Shown: positions 36,621 to 46,144, numbered from the stretch's first letter. The stretch: 64,000 nt of DNA from Mesorhizobium sp. WSM2240 (GCF_040438645.1 NZ_CP159253.1:62001-126000); one strand, 5' to 3'. Numbers and translations: made by a program. Notes: generated by a model from the sequence alone, not told the origin.

Positions 36621-37799
36621 TCACGCCGGACGGTCGACCGGCGTCCGGACCACCAGAAGGGCGATGCCGGCAAGCGCCACGGCGACCAGGCTACAGGCAG
36701 AGAACACGGCGGAATAGGCGAGCGCATAAATGTCGAACAGCGCGCCGGCGCCGAATGCCGCGATGCCGTAGCCGATCTGGTAGAAGGCGATCAGCTCACC
36801 GGACATGCTCGCCGCCTGGTCCGGAAACTCTCTGCCCGCAAAGCTGATGCAGAGCGGCAGGAAGGCCGAGCACCCGAGACCGACCGCAGCGAACGCCGCG
36901 ATGCCCGCGGCTGCGCCATCCGACCAGGCGACGAGCTGGAACGCCACCGCCAGGACGATCGGCAGAGCGACATAGATGTACCGGGCGGAGATCATGCGAG
37001 CCAGCAGCGCGAAGGCGACGCGGCCGAGCGTCACCGCGATCCAGAAGGCGGTGAGCGCCAGCGCGGCGTATGCGGCAGGCACGTGGCGTTCGACCGAAAG
37101 GTAGAGCGACGCCCAATTGCCGGCGAGGGTCTCGGCAATGCCGTAGAGCAGCACCGCGCCGGCATAGAGCCAGAAGCGCGGCGGCATCCTGTTCTTTGAT
37201 TTTACCGTGACGCTGGCGAGGGTGAGACGCGCGTGCATCGCTCCGATCAGCAACAATGCCAGGAGGACGCTTGTCGCCACCGGCAGGGCCCACCAAGCGC
37301 CCAACATCGTGAACAGCGACACGAGCAGTGGAGCAAGCGCCGTGCCGAGGCCGAGCAGCGCGTTCAGCGTCAGCACCGCAGAGTCCGCCCGCTGCGGAAA
37401 GAAGCCTTCCACCAGTGTATTCAGCGCCATGACTGACGCGCCGAAACCGAGGCCGAGGGCGCCGGTGGCGACGCAGAGCAGCAGAAATCCGTAAGAGCTG
37501 GCCGTCGCTACCGCACTCGCCGAAAGCAGGAGCATGGCGATCAAATCGCCGACAAGCCCCAGGATCAGTACGCCGCGCAGGCCGAAACGTCTGGAAAGGC
37601 GAGGCCCGAGGGCCGAGGCGAGAATCGCCATGACGACCTGCGGAATGAACATCGCGCCGTACTGCGTGCTGGAAAGCCCGAAGCCGTCGGCGCTGGTGAA
37701 CACCGTGCTCGCCGCCGGAAAGGTGACGAGCGCCAGCCCCTGCACGATGCCCGCAGCGTAGAGCAGCCCGACCTCGAATGTCGTCGCGGATCGCTGCAT
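36621..37799 (-). CDS. Major facilitator superfamily transporter
   Basis: A 392-residue permease with about twelve hydrophobic segments and two symmetrical halves, including ALGPRLSRRFGLRGVLILGLV between segments 2 and 3 (the MFS loop motif). The start at 37799 is chosen because the frame above it overlaps the GMC gene end; it lies 7 bp after that stop. It follows an SDR and a GMC oxidoreductase in the same direction, so it may import or export a compound they act on. The substrate is unknown. Confidence 0.85.
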   Translation of the reverse strand: MQRSATTFEVGLLYAAGIVQGLALVTFPAASTVFTSADGFGLSSTQYGAMFIPQVVMAILASALGPRLSRRFGLRGVLILGLVGDLIAMLLLSASAVATASSYGFLLLCVATGALGLGFGASVMALNTLVEGFFPQRADSAVLTLNALLGLGTALAPLLVSLFTMLGAWWALPVATSVLLALLLIGAMHARLTLASVTVKSKNRMPPRFWLYAGAVLLYGIAETLAGNWASLYLSVERHVPAAYAALALTAFWIAVTLGRVAFALLARMISARYIYVALPIVLAVAFQLVAWSDGAAAGIAAFAAVGLGCSAFLPLCISFAGREFPDQAASMSGELIAFYQIGYGIAAFGAGALFDIYALAYSAVFSACSLVAVALAGIALLVVRTPVDRPA

Positions 37800-37806
37800 C
37801 GGTCGC

Positions 37807-39363
37807 TCACCCCAGCCGCTGCAGCAGGTGGTCGCCGACGCGAAGCGCATTGGCGATCGCTGTCAGCGACGGGTTCACCGCGCCGATGCTGACGAAGAAG
37901 CTCGTGTCGACGACGTAGAGATTGTCGAGTTCATGCGCCTTGCAGTTGCGGTCGAGCACCGATGCCGCGGGGTCGTCGCCGAAGCGGCAGGTTCCCGCCT
38001 GGTGCGCGCAGCCCGCCAGCTCGATGTCGCTTTCCATGTAGATGCTGCGAGGCACCAGACGGTGGTGCGCCACGCCGATCCGGGCCAGCATGTCGCGCAG
38101 CTTCTCGTAAAGTTTGCGCTTCGGCACTTGGTTGTTTGGCGTATAGCTGAGGGTGATGCGTCCCTGCGCGTCGACGGTGACGCGATTATCCGGGTCGGGC
38201 AGGTCCTCCGTCGTCAACCAGAAGTCGATCGCGTGGCGCGACACTTCTTCGAGCGCAAGCTCGGGTGCCAGTGCGGTGAGCAGCGGCTTCTCGGCGCGAT
38301 ACATGCCGGGAAGCGTCTTGCCGATCATCTGAATGTTGCCCATCGGGAACGGAAAGTCTTCGCTCCCGAGATAGAAGTCGTTCAGCGCTAGCGTCTTCTG
38401 GAACATGGTGTCGTTGGGCACTGCGGAGAGCGCCAGCACCGCCTGGCTGTTGTGGAACATGTAGTTGCGTCCCACCTGGCCGGATCCGTTGGCGAGACCC
38501 GCAGGATGCTTGTCGGTGGCGGAGCGCAGCAGCAGCGCGGCGGAGTTGGCGGCGCCGCAGGACGTAACGATGATGTCGGCGCAAAACTGCGTCGTAACGC
38601 CGTTGACCTCGGCAATCACGCCGGTCACCGTGCGACCGGCCGGATCGGTCTCGAGCCGCGACACATAGGCGTTGCGCAGCAGGGTCACGCCGGCATGCTC
38701 CAGCGCCGGCCGGACGGCGATCACTTCGGCGTCGCTCTTTGCATGCACGAGACAGGGGAAGCCGTCGCATGTCTGACAGCGGATGCATCTGCTGTAGGCC
38801 ATGTTCGCCTCGTCCAGCATGACACCTGCGGGTGCGGGGAAGGGATGGTACCCCGCCGCCGCCAGGTCGTCCGCCAGCTTCGCGATTCGAGGCTCGTGCG
38901 AGACCGGGGGCGCGGGATAGGCGCCGCTCGAAAAAGGCTCGGTCGGGTCGAGGCCATGCCGGCCGTGAATCTGATAGAGACTCTCCGCCTGCGTGTAGTA
39001 CGGTTCGAGCTCGTCATAGGTGATCGGCCATGCGGGCGAGACGCCGTCATAGTGACGGATCTCGCCGAAATCCTCCTTGCGAAGTCGATAGAGCGCGGCG
39101 CCGAACAGTTTTGTGGCGCCGCCGACGAAGTAGTGCACCTGCGGCTGGAACGAGACGCCGCTCGGCAGATACCAAGTGTCGGGCGAGATGTAGCGATTGT
39201 CGCGGAAGACTGCGTCGACGTTCCAGTTGAGCGCTTCGCGCGTCAGCCAGTCGCCACGCTCCAGGATAAGGATCTTCTTTCCCGATGGAGCGAGGCGATG
39301 GGCCAGCGTGCCGCCGCCAGCCCCGCTGCCTATGATGATGACGTCGTAACGGGCGTCCGGCAT
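37807..39363 (-). CDS. GMC-family oxidoreductase
   Basis: A 518-residue FAD enzyme of the glucose-methanol-choline group. The FAD fold is DVIIIGSGAGGGTLAHRLA at the N-terminus. Near the C-terminus the active-site His lies in CAHQAGTCRFG and a conserved Asn in NPSLTAIANAL. No signal peptide is present, so it is cytoplasmic or membrane-associated. It starts 4 bp after the SDR stop and probably oxidises a sugar or polyol, passing electrons to quinone or oxygen. A cysteine-rich stretch CIRCQTCDGFPC near residue 210 is typical of this subgroup. Confidence 0.88.
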   Translation of the reverse strand: MPDARYDVIIIGSGAGGGTLAHRLAPSGKKILILERGDWLTREALNWNVDAVFRDNRYISPDTWYLPSGVSFQPQVHYFVGGATKLFGAALYRLRKEDFGEIRHYDGVSPAWPITYDELEPYYTQAESLYQIHGRHGLDPTEPFSSGAYPAPPVSHEPRIAKLADDLAAAGYHPFPAPAGVMLDEANMAYSRCIRCQTCDGFPCLVHAKSDAEVIAVRPALEHAGVTLLRNAYVSRLETDPAGRTVTGVIAEVNGVTTQFCADIIVTSCGAANSAALLLRSATDKHPAGLANGSGQVGRNYMFHNSQAVLALSAVPNDTMFQKTLALNDFYLGSEDFPFPMGNIQMIGKTLPGMYRAEKPLLTALAPELALEEVSRHAIDFWLTTEDLPDPDNRVTVDAQGRITLSYTPNNQVPKRKLYEKLRDMLARIGVAHHRLVPRSIYMESDIELAGCAHQAGTCRFGDDPAASVLDRNCKAHELDNLYVVDTSFFVSIGAVNPSLTAIANALRVGDHLLQRLG

Positions 39364-39367
39364 GGCG

Positions 39368-40135
39368 CTACAGCCCGACGCTACTCTGCATGATGCCGCC
39401 GTCGGCGAAGATAGTCGTGGCGGTGAGATAGCTGGCGCCGTCGCCGGCGAGGAAGACAACGACGTTGGCGATCTCGGCCGGGTCGGCCATGCGGCCAATG
39501 GGAATTGCTGCGTTGAGCTTCTGTAGCTGCGCCGGGTTGTTCATGGTAGCCGTATTGATCGGCGTCTCGACCGCGCCTGGGCCGACGCCCACCACCAGAA
39601 TGCCGTACTGCGCCAGCTCGACGCCGGCGGTCCGGGTCAGCATGCGCATGCCCCCCTTCGAAAGGCAGTAGGGGGTGTTACCGGGCATCGGCCAGTCCTC
39701 GTGGACGGAGGTGATGTTAATGATCCGTCCCGGTCCGCCCTGCTTGATCATCTGCCTGGCGGCGATCTGGGTGCCGAAGAAGGCGCTCTTGAGATTGATC
39801 GACAGCACCTTGTCGTACTGCGCTTCGGTCGTTTCCAGGACCGAAGTGCGGGTCTCGACGCCAGCATTGTTGACCATGATGTCGACGCGGCGGAAGCGCG
39901 CGACGGCGGCGTCCACAAGGCGCTGCAAGTCCTCGACGCGGCTGACGTCGGCCTCGACGCCGATGGCGGTTCCGCCCAGCGCGGCGATCTGCCGTTCGAC
40001 CTCATCGGTCGCCTCCGGATGCGCGATATAGTCGATCACGACGTTCGCGCCGGCCGCCGCAAGGCCGAGCGAAATGGCCTTGCCGATGCCGCTGTTTCCG
40101 CCGGTAACGATTGCAACCTTGCCCTGCAAAGACAT
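39368..40135 (-). CDS. SDR-family dehydrogenase, glucose 1-dehydrogenase-like
   Basis: A 255-residue classical SDR: cofactor motif VTGGNSGIGKAISLGLA near residue 10, NNAG at about 89, Ser in INITSVHE, and catalytic Tyr/Lys in TPYCLSKGGM. The best match by style is the glucose 1-dehydrogenase group, which oxidises sugars with NAD(P). ATG 40135 has GGAGACC upstream; the ATG eight codons earlier has not. It heads the SDR-GMC-MFS run. Confidence 0.87.
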   Translation of the reverse strand: MSLQGKVAIVTGGNSGIGKAISLGLAAAGANVVIDYIAHPEATDEVERQIAALGGTAIGVEADVSRVEDLQRLVDAAVARFRRVDIMVNNAGVETRTSVLETTEAQYDKVLSINLKSAFFGTQIAARQMIKQGGPGRIINITSVHEDWPMPGNTPYCLSKGGMRMLTRTAGVELAQYGILVVGVGPGAVETPINTATMNNPAQLQKLNAAIPIGRMADPAEIANVVVFLAGDGASYLTATTIFADGGIMQSSVGL

Positions 40136-40407
40136 CCTGGTCTCCAGTTCTGTCAGCAATGCCTGGAATGCTTCCAGGCCACTACACGCGCCTTAGGTGA
40201 GATCACCGGAAGAGGATGGCGAGCATTCCGGTGATGACCATGAGCGCGGGCCTGCACGAGGTAGTGCAGCGACGCCCGCCTCACGCTATGCCGGACTGCA
40301 TCCTGATAAAACTGCGTTGCCGCTTGGACCGAGGCGGGCATGATGGAGGTCCTTCTGATGGTTGCGAGGGAGGCGACGACCGCGGACGCGGACACTGCCT
40401 TCCGGGT

Positions 40408-40560
40408 TCAGGCACCGCTCTTGCGATGGATCACCGCCACGAGCAGCCCGAGCACGCTAGGGAGGAAGTAGATAATGCCGCCGAGCTGGTTGTCGAGCGG
40501 CATGGTCTTGGCCTCCCAGAGGGAGATGCCGGCCGCCCGACCTTGTAGGCGCCGCGTCAT
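40408..40560 (-). CDS. Small single-span membrane protein downstream of cyoD
   Basis: A 50-residue frame beginning MTRRLQGRAAGISLWEAKTM with a good GGAGAAGG site 4 bp before its ATG and a hydrophobic stretch GGIIYFLPSVLGLLVAVIH near its end. It lies 176 bp after cyoD in the same direction. I do not recognise the family. Position suggests a small accessory subunit or assembly helper of the oxidase, but a chance frame cannot be excluded. Confidence 0.5.
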   Translation of the reverse strand: MTRRLQGRAAGISLWEAKTMPLDNQLGGIIYFLPSVLGLLVAVIHRKSGA

Positions 40561-40736
40561 TTCCTTCTCCGGTTTGCGTGTCGGCTTGAACGGAGCGCCA
40601 CAGGGCTCGATTGGTGTCGCCGCCGGTTCGGGCCGACCCAGCACTGGGCGTAGCGGATCAGTAGGAGAAGACACGGAAGGCGCGCATCCTCAGAACTGGT
40701 GCAGAGACGAAGACGCAAGAGATCGGGCCGTGTGCT

Positions 40737-41093
40737 TCAGCCCATCATGCGGCTGTCGAGGTTGGCCAGGATCCAGAGACTGCCGGCGACCATAATCAGG
40801 ATCAGCAGGCTGGAAAAAAGGATCAGCTGCAGATCCTCCCGTTTTTGCCGCGACAGGTCTATATGCAGGAAGAAGCGGAAATGCACTGCGACCTGCACCA
40901 GCGCCAGAATGCCGATCGCCATCATGAACGTCGGGCCGGTCAGCAGCTTAAAGGCGGCGAGGCCGAAGGCCAGTGCGGTCAAGAGCAGCGCCAGCACAAA
41001 GCCAATGATGTAGGAGCGCAGTTCCTGCCGCGCCTCTGCGGCGGGCTGCGGCACCTGATGACCGCCGGCTTCGCCTTCCCAGGGGCCGCTCAT
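40737..41093 (-). CDS. cyoD: Cytochrome bo3 quinol oxidase subunit IV
   Basis: A 118-residue protein with three membrane segments (about residues 28-48, 55-76 and 89-110) and the subunit IV motif VQVAVHFRFFLHIDLS. It supports assembly of the oxidase core. It overlaps cyoC by 4 bp. Its end is 176 bp before the small membrane protein frame. Confidence 0.93.
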   Translation of the reverse strand: MSGPWEGEAGGHQVPQPAAEARQELRSYIIGFVLALLLTALAFGLAAFKLLTGPTFMMAIGILALVQVAVHFRFFLHIDLSRQKREDLQLILFSSLLILIMVAGSLWILANLDSRMMG

Positions 41094-41713
41094 GACGCCA
41101 CCGCCGGCAGATAGACGATCGTGAAGATCACGATCCAGATAAGATCGAGGAAGTGCCAGAACAGGCTGAGCCGCATTAGCCGTGAGCGGACCTGCCGCGA
41201 CAGGCCGAAGATGACGATCTGCACCATCATGACGACGATCCAGATGCAGCCGGCTAGCACGTGCAGCCCGTGCGTCGACAAAAGCACGAAGAACGACGAC
41301 AGGAAGCCGCTTGTCTGCGGCGTCGCATTCTGCGCAGCGAGGCCGGCGAATTCGCGCAGCTCGAGACCGAGAAAGGCGAGACCGAGGATGAACGTGACAC
41401 CAAGCCAGAGCTGGCTCGCGCCGACGCGCCCTTCCTTCAGCGACACCGCTGCAAGGCCGAAGGTGAAGCTGCTGGTGAGGAGCACCATCGTCTCGACGAA
41501 GGCATTGGCGATGTCGAACAGCTCTGGGCCGGACGGGCCGCCGGCCGTGCGGCCGACCATCGCGGCATAGGTGGCGAAGAGCAGCGCGAAGATGATCGCG
41601 TCGCTCATCAGATACACCCAGAAGCCGAAGACGGTCACTTCGGCGTGACGCTCGTCCTCTCGCCTGGCATGGGAAAGGTTGATGCCGGGATGCCGGCTCG
41701 TCGCGTCGCTCAT
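41090..41713 (-). CDS. cyoC: Cytochrome bo3 quinol oxidase subunit III
   Basis: A 207-residue protein with five membrane segments and subunit III features (FGFWVYLMSDAIIFALLFATY near the N-terminus, LLSTHGLHVLAGCIWIVVM later). The start at 41713 forms an ATGA overlap with the cyoB stop; the longer upstream frame lies inside cyoB. Confidence 0.95.
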   Translation of the reverse strand: MSDATSRHPGINLSHARREDERHAEVTVFGFWVYLMSDAIIFALLFATYAAMVGRTAGGPSGPELFDIANAFVETMVLLTSSFTFGLAAVSLKEGRVGASQLWLGVTFILGLAFLGLELREFAGLAAQNATPQTSGFLSSFFVLLSTHGLHVLAGCIWIVVMMVQIVIFGLSRQVRSRLMRLSLFWHFLDLIWIVIFTIVYLPAVAS

Positions 41714-43710
41714 GCGCTTGCGCCTCTTGCGGCGAGCACGGCCGTCTTCCAGCGCGTCTCCGTTGCGGCCACGTCCTCCGCCGAGATTATACGTGTGGTA
41801 TCGGTTGCGAAACTGCGGGCGATGACCGTCCCGACGACACCCAACAGGCCGAGAGCGGCGAGCCACCAGATGTGCCACACCACCGCAAAGCCAAGCACGA
41901 ACGATACGGCGCCGAGCGCGATCCCGGTCATGCTGTTGCGCGGCATCTCGATTGGCTCGTAGCGCTCCGGCCATGGATAGGGGCATCCTGCCTCCTTGGC
42001 GGCGCGGAAGGCATCCAGCGAGTGGACCTCGGGCTGTACGGCGAAGTTGTACTCGGGCGGTGGCGAGGAGGTTGCCCATTCGAGCGTGGGTGCGTTCCAC
42101 GGATCGCCGGCGAAGTCCGTCGTGCAGGCTCGGTCACGGATGCTCACGGTGAGCTGGACGATCTGGCTGATGATGCCGCACAGCACCAGGAAGGCGCCAA
42201 AGGCGGCCACGATCAGGTAGATTTGCCAACCAGGCTGGTCGTAATAGGCCATTCGGCGGGACATGCCGAGAAAGCCGAGCACGTACAGCGGCATGAAGGC
42301 GAGATAGAAGCCAGCCACCCAGAAGAAGAAGGCGCGCCGCCCCCATTTTTCGTCGAGCCGGAAGCCTGTCGCCTTTGGGAACCAGTAGGCATAGCCGGCG
42401 AACAGGCCGAACAGCATGCCGGGGATCAGCATGTTGTGAAAGTGGGCGACAAGGAAGAGCGTGTTATGGAACACGTAGTCGAGTGGCGGGATGGCGAGGA
42501 TCACGCCGGTCATGCCGCCGATGACGAAGGTGACGATGAACGCGAGCGACCACAGCATGGGCGTGTCGAAAAGCAGGCGGCCGCGGAACATGGTCAGGAT
42601 CCAGTCATAAACCTTCACTCCCGTTGGCACAGCGATGATCATGGTCATCACACCGAAGAAGGCGTTGACGTTGGCGTCGGCGCCCATGGTGAAGAAGTGG
42701 TGCAGCCAGACTGTGAAGGACAGCACCGCGATGCACATCGTCGCATAGACCAGCACGGTGTAGCCGAACAACCGCTTCTGGCTGAAGGTCGGGATAACGG
42801 AGGAGAAGATGCCGAAGGCCGGCAGGATCAGGATGTAGACCTCCGGGTGGCCGAAGATCCAGAAGATGTTGGCGTAGTTCATGACGTTGCCGCCGCCGTC
42901 ATTGGTGAAGAAGTGCATCCCGAGATAGCGGTCGAGGGCGAGCAGCCCGCCGGCCACGGTCAGCCCCGGTACGGCGAAGATGACGAGCAGGTTGGCGCAA
43001 AGCGCGGTCCAGCAAAACAGCGGCATGTGCATCAGCTTCATGCCAGGCGCGCGAAGCTTGTAGATGGTGACGACAAAGTTGATGCCGCTGAGCGTCGTGC
43101 CGACGCCGCTGATCAGTAGCGCCATGATCCAGTAGTCGACGCCGACGGTTGGGCTGTAGCTGAGCTCCGTATAGGGCGGATAGCCCGTCCAGCCGCCGGT
43201 GGAGAACACGCCGATCACCAGCGAGACCATCACCAGCGCGGCGCCGGCCGCCGTCAGCCAGAAACTGATTGCATTGAGCAGCGGGAAGGCGACGTCGCGC
43301 GCACCCAGTTGAAGCGGCACGACGTAGTTCATCAGCCCGAACAGGAACGGCATGCCCATGAAGAAGACCATGATCGTGCCGTGCGAGGAGAAGATCTGTT
43401 GGAAGTGGTCGGGCGTCAGGTAGCCTGGATCGTTCATGGCGATCGCCTGCTGGGCGCGCATCATCAGCGCGTCAACGAAGCCGCGCAGCAGCATTACCAG
43501 CGCCAGCACCACATACATGATGCCGATCTTCTTGTGGTCGGTGGTGGTCAGCCAGTTGCGCCAGAGCGTGCCCCAAGCCTCCAGCCAGGTGATAAGGGCG
43601 ACGACGGAGAGCCCGCCGAGCACGATGACGGCGGCGCCGCTCGCCGCGATCACACTGTAGAAGGGCAGTGCATCGAAGGTGAGCTTGCCTAAGATGAAGC
43701 TGCTGTTCAT
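41710..43710 (-). CDS. cyoB: Cytochrome bo3 quinol oxidase subunit I
   Basis: A 666-residue heme-copper oxidase subunit that reduces oxygen with electrons from quinol and pumps protons. Heme and copper histidines lie in FSSHGTIMVFF, the active-site block FWIFGHPEVYILILPAFG (His, Glu and the cross-linked Tyr) and LFLVAHFHNMLIPGMLFG. The length and N-terminal extension match CyoB rather than the shorter aa3 type. It overlaps cyoA by 4 bp. Confidence 0.96.
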   Translation of the reverse strand: MNSSFILGKLTFDALPFYSVIAASGAAVIVLGGLSVVALITWLEAWGTLWRNWLTTTDHKKIGIMYVVLALVMLLRGFVDALMMRAQQAIAMNDPGYLTPDHFQQIFSSHGTIMVFFMGMPFLFGLMNYVVPLQLGARDVAFPLLNAISFWLTAAGAALVMVSLVIGVFSTGGWTGYPPYTELSYSPTVGVDYWIMALLISGVGTTLSGINFVVTIYKLRAPGMKLMHMPLFCWTALCANLLVIFAVPGLTVAGGLLALDRYLGMHFFTNDGGGNVMNYANIFWIFGHPEVYILILPAFGIFSSVIPTFSQKRLFGYTVLVYATMCIAVLSFTVWLHHFFTMGADANVNAFFGVMTMIIAVPTGVKVYDWILTMFRGRLLFDTPMLWSLAFIVTFVIGGMTGVILAIPPLDYVFHNTLFLVAHFHNMLIPGMLFGLFAGYAYWFPKATGFRLDEKWGRRAFFFWVAGFYLAFMPLYVLGFLGMSRRMAYYDQPGWQIYLIVAAFGAFLVLCGIISQIVQLTVSIRDRACTTDFAGDPWNAPTLEWATSSPPPEYNFAVQPEVHSLDAFRAAKEAGCPYPWPERYEPIEMPRNSMTGIALGAVSFVLGFAVVWHIWWLAALGLLGVVGTVIARSFATDTTRIISAEDVAATETRWKTAVLAARGASA

Positions 43711-44561
43711 TGGCAGTGCACCGAATGCGCGGCCGCTGGTCCGGCTACACTGCTGCTGCCGTTCTCCACCTGCGGCATTGAGCCGTGGGATTGTACTATG
43801 CTGTGAAACAAGTCCGGCTCGACGCCGGAGAACAGCCGGACGGGACCGGCGATTGTGGGTCGCGCCAGAGCCTCGAACGATGAAGGGCCGAGCATCTCGC
43901 CGCCGGCCCGCGCGTCGGCGAGGAAGGCATCGAAGCCCGCCGCGTCAACAGCCTCGGCGCTGAACTGCTGCGCCGCGAAGCCGTCACCGCTGAACATAGT
44001 GTTGCGTCCCATAAACGTGCCCGGCCGGTCCGCCAGGAGGTTGAGCTTCGTCTCCATGCCCGCCATCGCGTAGATCTGGCCGCCGAGCGCGGGAATGGAG
44101 AGCGAGTTCATCACTGTGTCGGAGGTGATCTTTATGGTGAGCGGCCGCCCGGCGGGGAAGACCAGCCTGTTGACCGCCGCCACGTTCTCTTGTGGGTAGA
44201 TGAACAGCCATTGCCAGTCGAGCGCCACAGCCTGGACCGTGAGCGGCGGCTGGGTGGCGGCGATCGGCCGGTACGGATCGAACCGGTGCGTGCGGCTCCA
44301 AACCATCATGCCGAGCGCAATCACGATAACCAGCGGCACGAACCAAATGCCGATCTCGATCATGCGCGAACTGTCCCAGTCGGGCGCGTAAGCAGCTCCT
44401 GCGTTGTTTGTACGATAACGCCAGACGACGATCGCGGTCAGGAAGAACACGGGGATGACCACGATCAGCATCAGCCCCACTGCGTCAAATAACAGCTCGC
44501 GCGTTGCTGCAGAGACAGGCCCGGCGGGGTCCAGCATTGTGTTCTCGAACATTGTGCACAC
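43707..44561 (-). CDS. cyoA: Cytochrome bo3 quinol oxidase subunit II
   Basis: A 284-residue subunit with two N-terminal membrane segments and a periplasmic cupredoxin domain. The family motif WQWLFIYPQ is present, while the cysteines that bind CuA in cytochrome c oxidases are absent, so this is a quinol oxidase. There is no clear lipoprotein cysteine as in E. coli CyoA. ATGs at 44561 and 44552 are both possible. The gene lies 109 bp after gnd on the same strand; I see no separate strong promoter, so it may be read from the gnd promoter. Confidence 0.94.
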   Translation of the reverse strand: MCTMFENTMLDPAGPVSAATRELLFDAVGLMLIVVIPVFFLTAIVVWRYRTNNAGAAYAPDWDSSRMIEIGIWFVPLVIVIALGMMVWSRTHRFDPYRPIAATQPPLTVQAVALDWQWLFIYPQENVAAVNRLVFPAGRPLTIKITSDTVMNSLSIPALGGQIYAMAGMETKLNLLADRPGTFMGRNTMFSGDGFAAQQFSAEAVDAAGFDAFLADARAGGEMLGPSSFEALARPTIAGPVRLFSGVEPDLFHSIVQSHGSMPQVENGSSSVAGPAAAHSVHCQ

Positions 44562-44670
44562 AGGCCGGCGTTCAGAGGTTGGCGTCTAGGGTAGGTTATG
44601 CATTTGCATCCGGCGGCGATCAATCACCGGGGGCGCAGGAAACCGGTGGGCAGAGATCCTCGCCCCATGC

Positions 44671-45654
44671 TCAACCTCCCGCCGGGCGTTGTATGTGGCC
44701 GCCGAACTTGTAGCGCATGGCCGAGAGCAGCCGCTCGCCGAACGTGTGCTCCTCGCGCGAGCGGAATCGGGCATAGAGCGCTGCCGACAAGACCTCGGCG
44801 GGAACCGCCTCCTCGATGGCCGCCATCACCGTCCAGCGCCCTTCTCCGGAGTCGGCGACCGAGCCCGTAAAGTTCGACAGCGTCTCGTTTTCTGCGAGCG
44901 CCATGGCGCTGAGGTCAAGCAGCCAGGAGGAGATGACGCTGCCGCGCCGCCACACTTCGGCGATGTCGGCGAGATTGAGCGTGTAGCGCTCGTCCGCGGG
45001 CAGCGCTTCGGAAGCCTTGTTCTTCAGGATGTCGAAGCCCTCAGCATAGGCCTGCATCAGGCCGTATTCTATGCCGTTGTGGACCATTTTGACGAAATGG
45101 CCGGCTCCGACAGGGCCGGCATGGAGATAGCCTTTCTCCGGGCGCGGGTCACGGCCGTCCCGTCCCGGCGTGCGCGTGATATGGCCGAGGCCTGCGGCGA
45201 GCGCGGCGAAGATCGGGTCGAGATGGTCTACGGCTTCCTTGTCACCGCCGATCATCATGCAATAGCCGCGTTCAAGACCCCACACGCCGCCCGACGTGCC
45301 GACATCGACATAGCGAATGCCCTTGGGCCCGAGCGCCGCAGCACGGCGGATATCGTCCTTGTAGAAGGTGTTTCCGCCGTCGATGATGACGTCTCCAGGC
45401 GCCATCAAGTCGGCAAGCCGCCAGATGGTCTCTTCCGTTACATGTCCCGCCGGCAGCATCAGCCAGACGGCGCGCGGCGCTGTAAGCTTGGCAACGACAT
45501 CCTCGAGGCTTGCGGCGGGGTGCGCGCCTTCGCCGGCAAGATCACTCACGATATTGCCATTCTGGTCATAGACTACGCACTGGTGACCCGCATGCCCGAG
45601 CCGCCGAGCGATGTTTGCGCCCATGCGTCCAAGTCCAATCACTCCCAGCTGCAT
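44671..45654 (-). CDS. gnd: 6-phosphogluconate dehydrogenase, short (GndA-like) form
   Basis: A 327-residue enzyme, the short decarboxylating type rather than the 470-residue form. The N-terminal cofactor loop is [17 protein letters not shown], and the catalytic stretch [20 protein letters not shown] holds the conserved Lys and Asn. The start at 45654 is chosen because GGGAGA is correctly spaced for it but not for the ATG 6 bp earlier. A near-consensus sigma-54 promoter lies 94 bp upstream. The cofactor (NAD or NADP) cannot be fixed by eye. The gene is the first of a possible gnd-cyoABCD transcript. Confidence 0.93.
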   Translation of the reverse strand: MQLGVIGLGRMGANIARRLGHAGHQCVVYDQNGNIVSDLAGEGAHPAASLEDVVAKLTAPRAVWLMLPAGHVTEETIWRLADLMAPGDVIIDGGNTFYKDDIRRAAALGPKGIRYVDVGTSGGVWGLERGYCMMIGGDKEAVDHLDPIFAALAAGLGHITRTPGRDGRDPRPEKGYLHAGPVGAGHFVKMVHNGIEYGLMQAYAEGFDILKNKASEALPADERYTLNLADIAEVWRRGSVISSWLLDLSAMALAENETLSNFTGSVADSGEGRWTVMAAIEEAVPAEVLSAALYARFRSREEHTFGERLLSAMRYKFGGHIQRPAGG

Positions 45655-45747
45655 GCTCATTCTCCCAAGCTCATGACTCCGCTCCAGGCATACGCCAACC
45701 GCTCCAGGTCGGTCGCGACACCATGCGCAAACCAGTATCTGGCTCGA

Positions 45748-45763
45748 AGCAATCAATGTGCCA
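45748..45763 (-). promoter_or_regulatory. Sigma-54 promoter for gnd
   Basis: On the minus strand TGGCACATTGATTGCT matches the -24/-12 consensus TGGCACG-N4-TTGCW at all but one position, with exact GG-N10-GC spacing. Transcription would start near 45737, about 83 bp before the gnd ATG. Confidence 0.85.
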
Positions 45764-45813
45764 GGCCGCACACGTCGGATTTCTGCGCTCTTGTCATGCC
45801 CTCTCGATGGAGC

Positions 45814-45852
45814 TGGTGGATTTCACGCCTAGGCGGTGGTGATCCACCACCG
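45814..45852. promoter_or_regulatory. Candidate activator sites (GGTGG/CCACC) between gnd and the debranching enzyme gene
   Basis: The hairpin-like palindrome CGGTGGTGATCCACCACCG (45834-45852) has 8-bp arms, and TGGTGGATTTCACGCC lies just to its left (45814-45829). Both are in the 490-bp gap between two divergent sigma-54 promoters, at enhancer-like distance from each. Similar GGTGG/CCACC elements precede the other sigma-54 promoters in this window. The rest of the gap shows no gene. Confidence 0.5.
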
Positions 45853-45982
45853 GAGCCGGCTCGCCATTCAGCTGCAACTGAGGCGGACGTGCGTAGCTGA
45901 GCATCGCTTCTGCAAAGGCCGACAAGGCTCACGTGCCACTTTGCCGGGATCCATGAAGTTCAGGGAGGGCAATCGTTGAACG

Positions 45983-45998
45983 TGGCCTGGGGCTTGCT
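45983..45998 (+). promoter_or_regulatory. Sigma-54 promoter for the debranching enzyme gene
   Basis: TGGCCTGGGGCTTGCT keeps TGGC and TTGCT with exact GG-N10-GC spacing. The start of transcription would be near 46009, giving a leader of about 135 bases before ATG 46145. Confidence 0.75.
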
Positions 45999-46144
45999 TC
46001 GTCCAGTTGCGGGTGCCGTCAGGAGATCGACCGAGATCGATGACCGCTAAGATGACTGAACGCACGAACAGAAGCCCAACGTCGCGCATTGTGCATTATA
46101 TGGAGCGTGCCTCATTCCGAGCGCGCCGCATTTCCGGAGGTCGG

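Noticed and set aside
40153..40395. 80-codon minus-strand frame upstream of the SDR gene
   Set aside because: No family, no ribosome site; a hydrophobic stretch (LMVITGMLAILFR) lies in a different frame, so at most a decayed small gene.
41872..43119. 415-codon plus-strand frame opposite cyoB
   Set aside because: His/Asp/Glu-rich nonsense typical of the antisense of a membrane protein gene; cyoB is clear.
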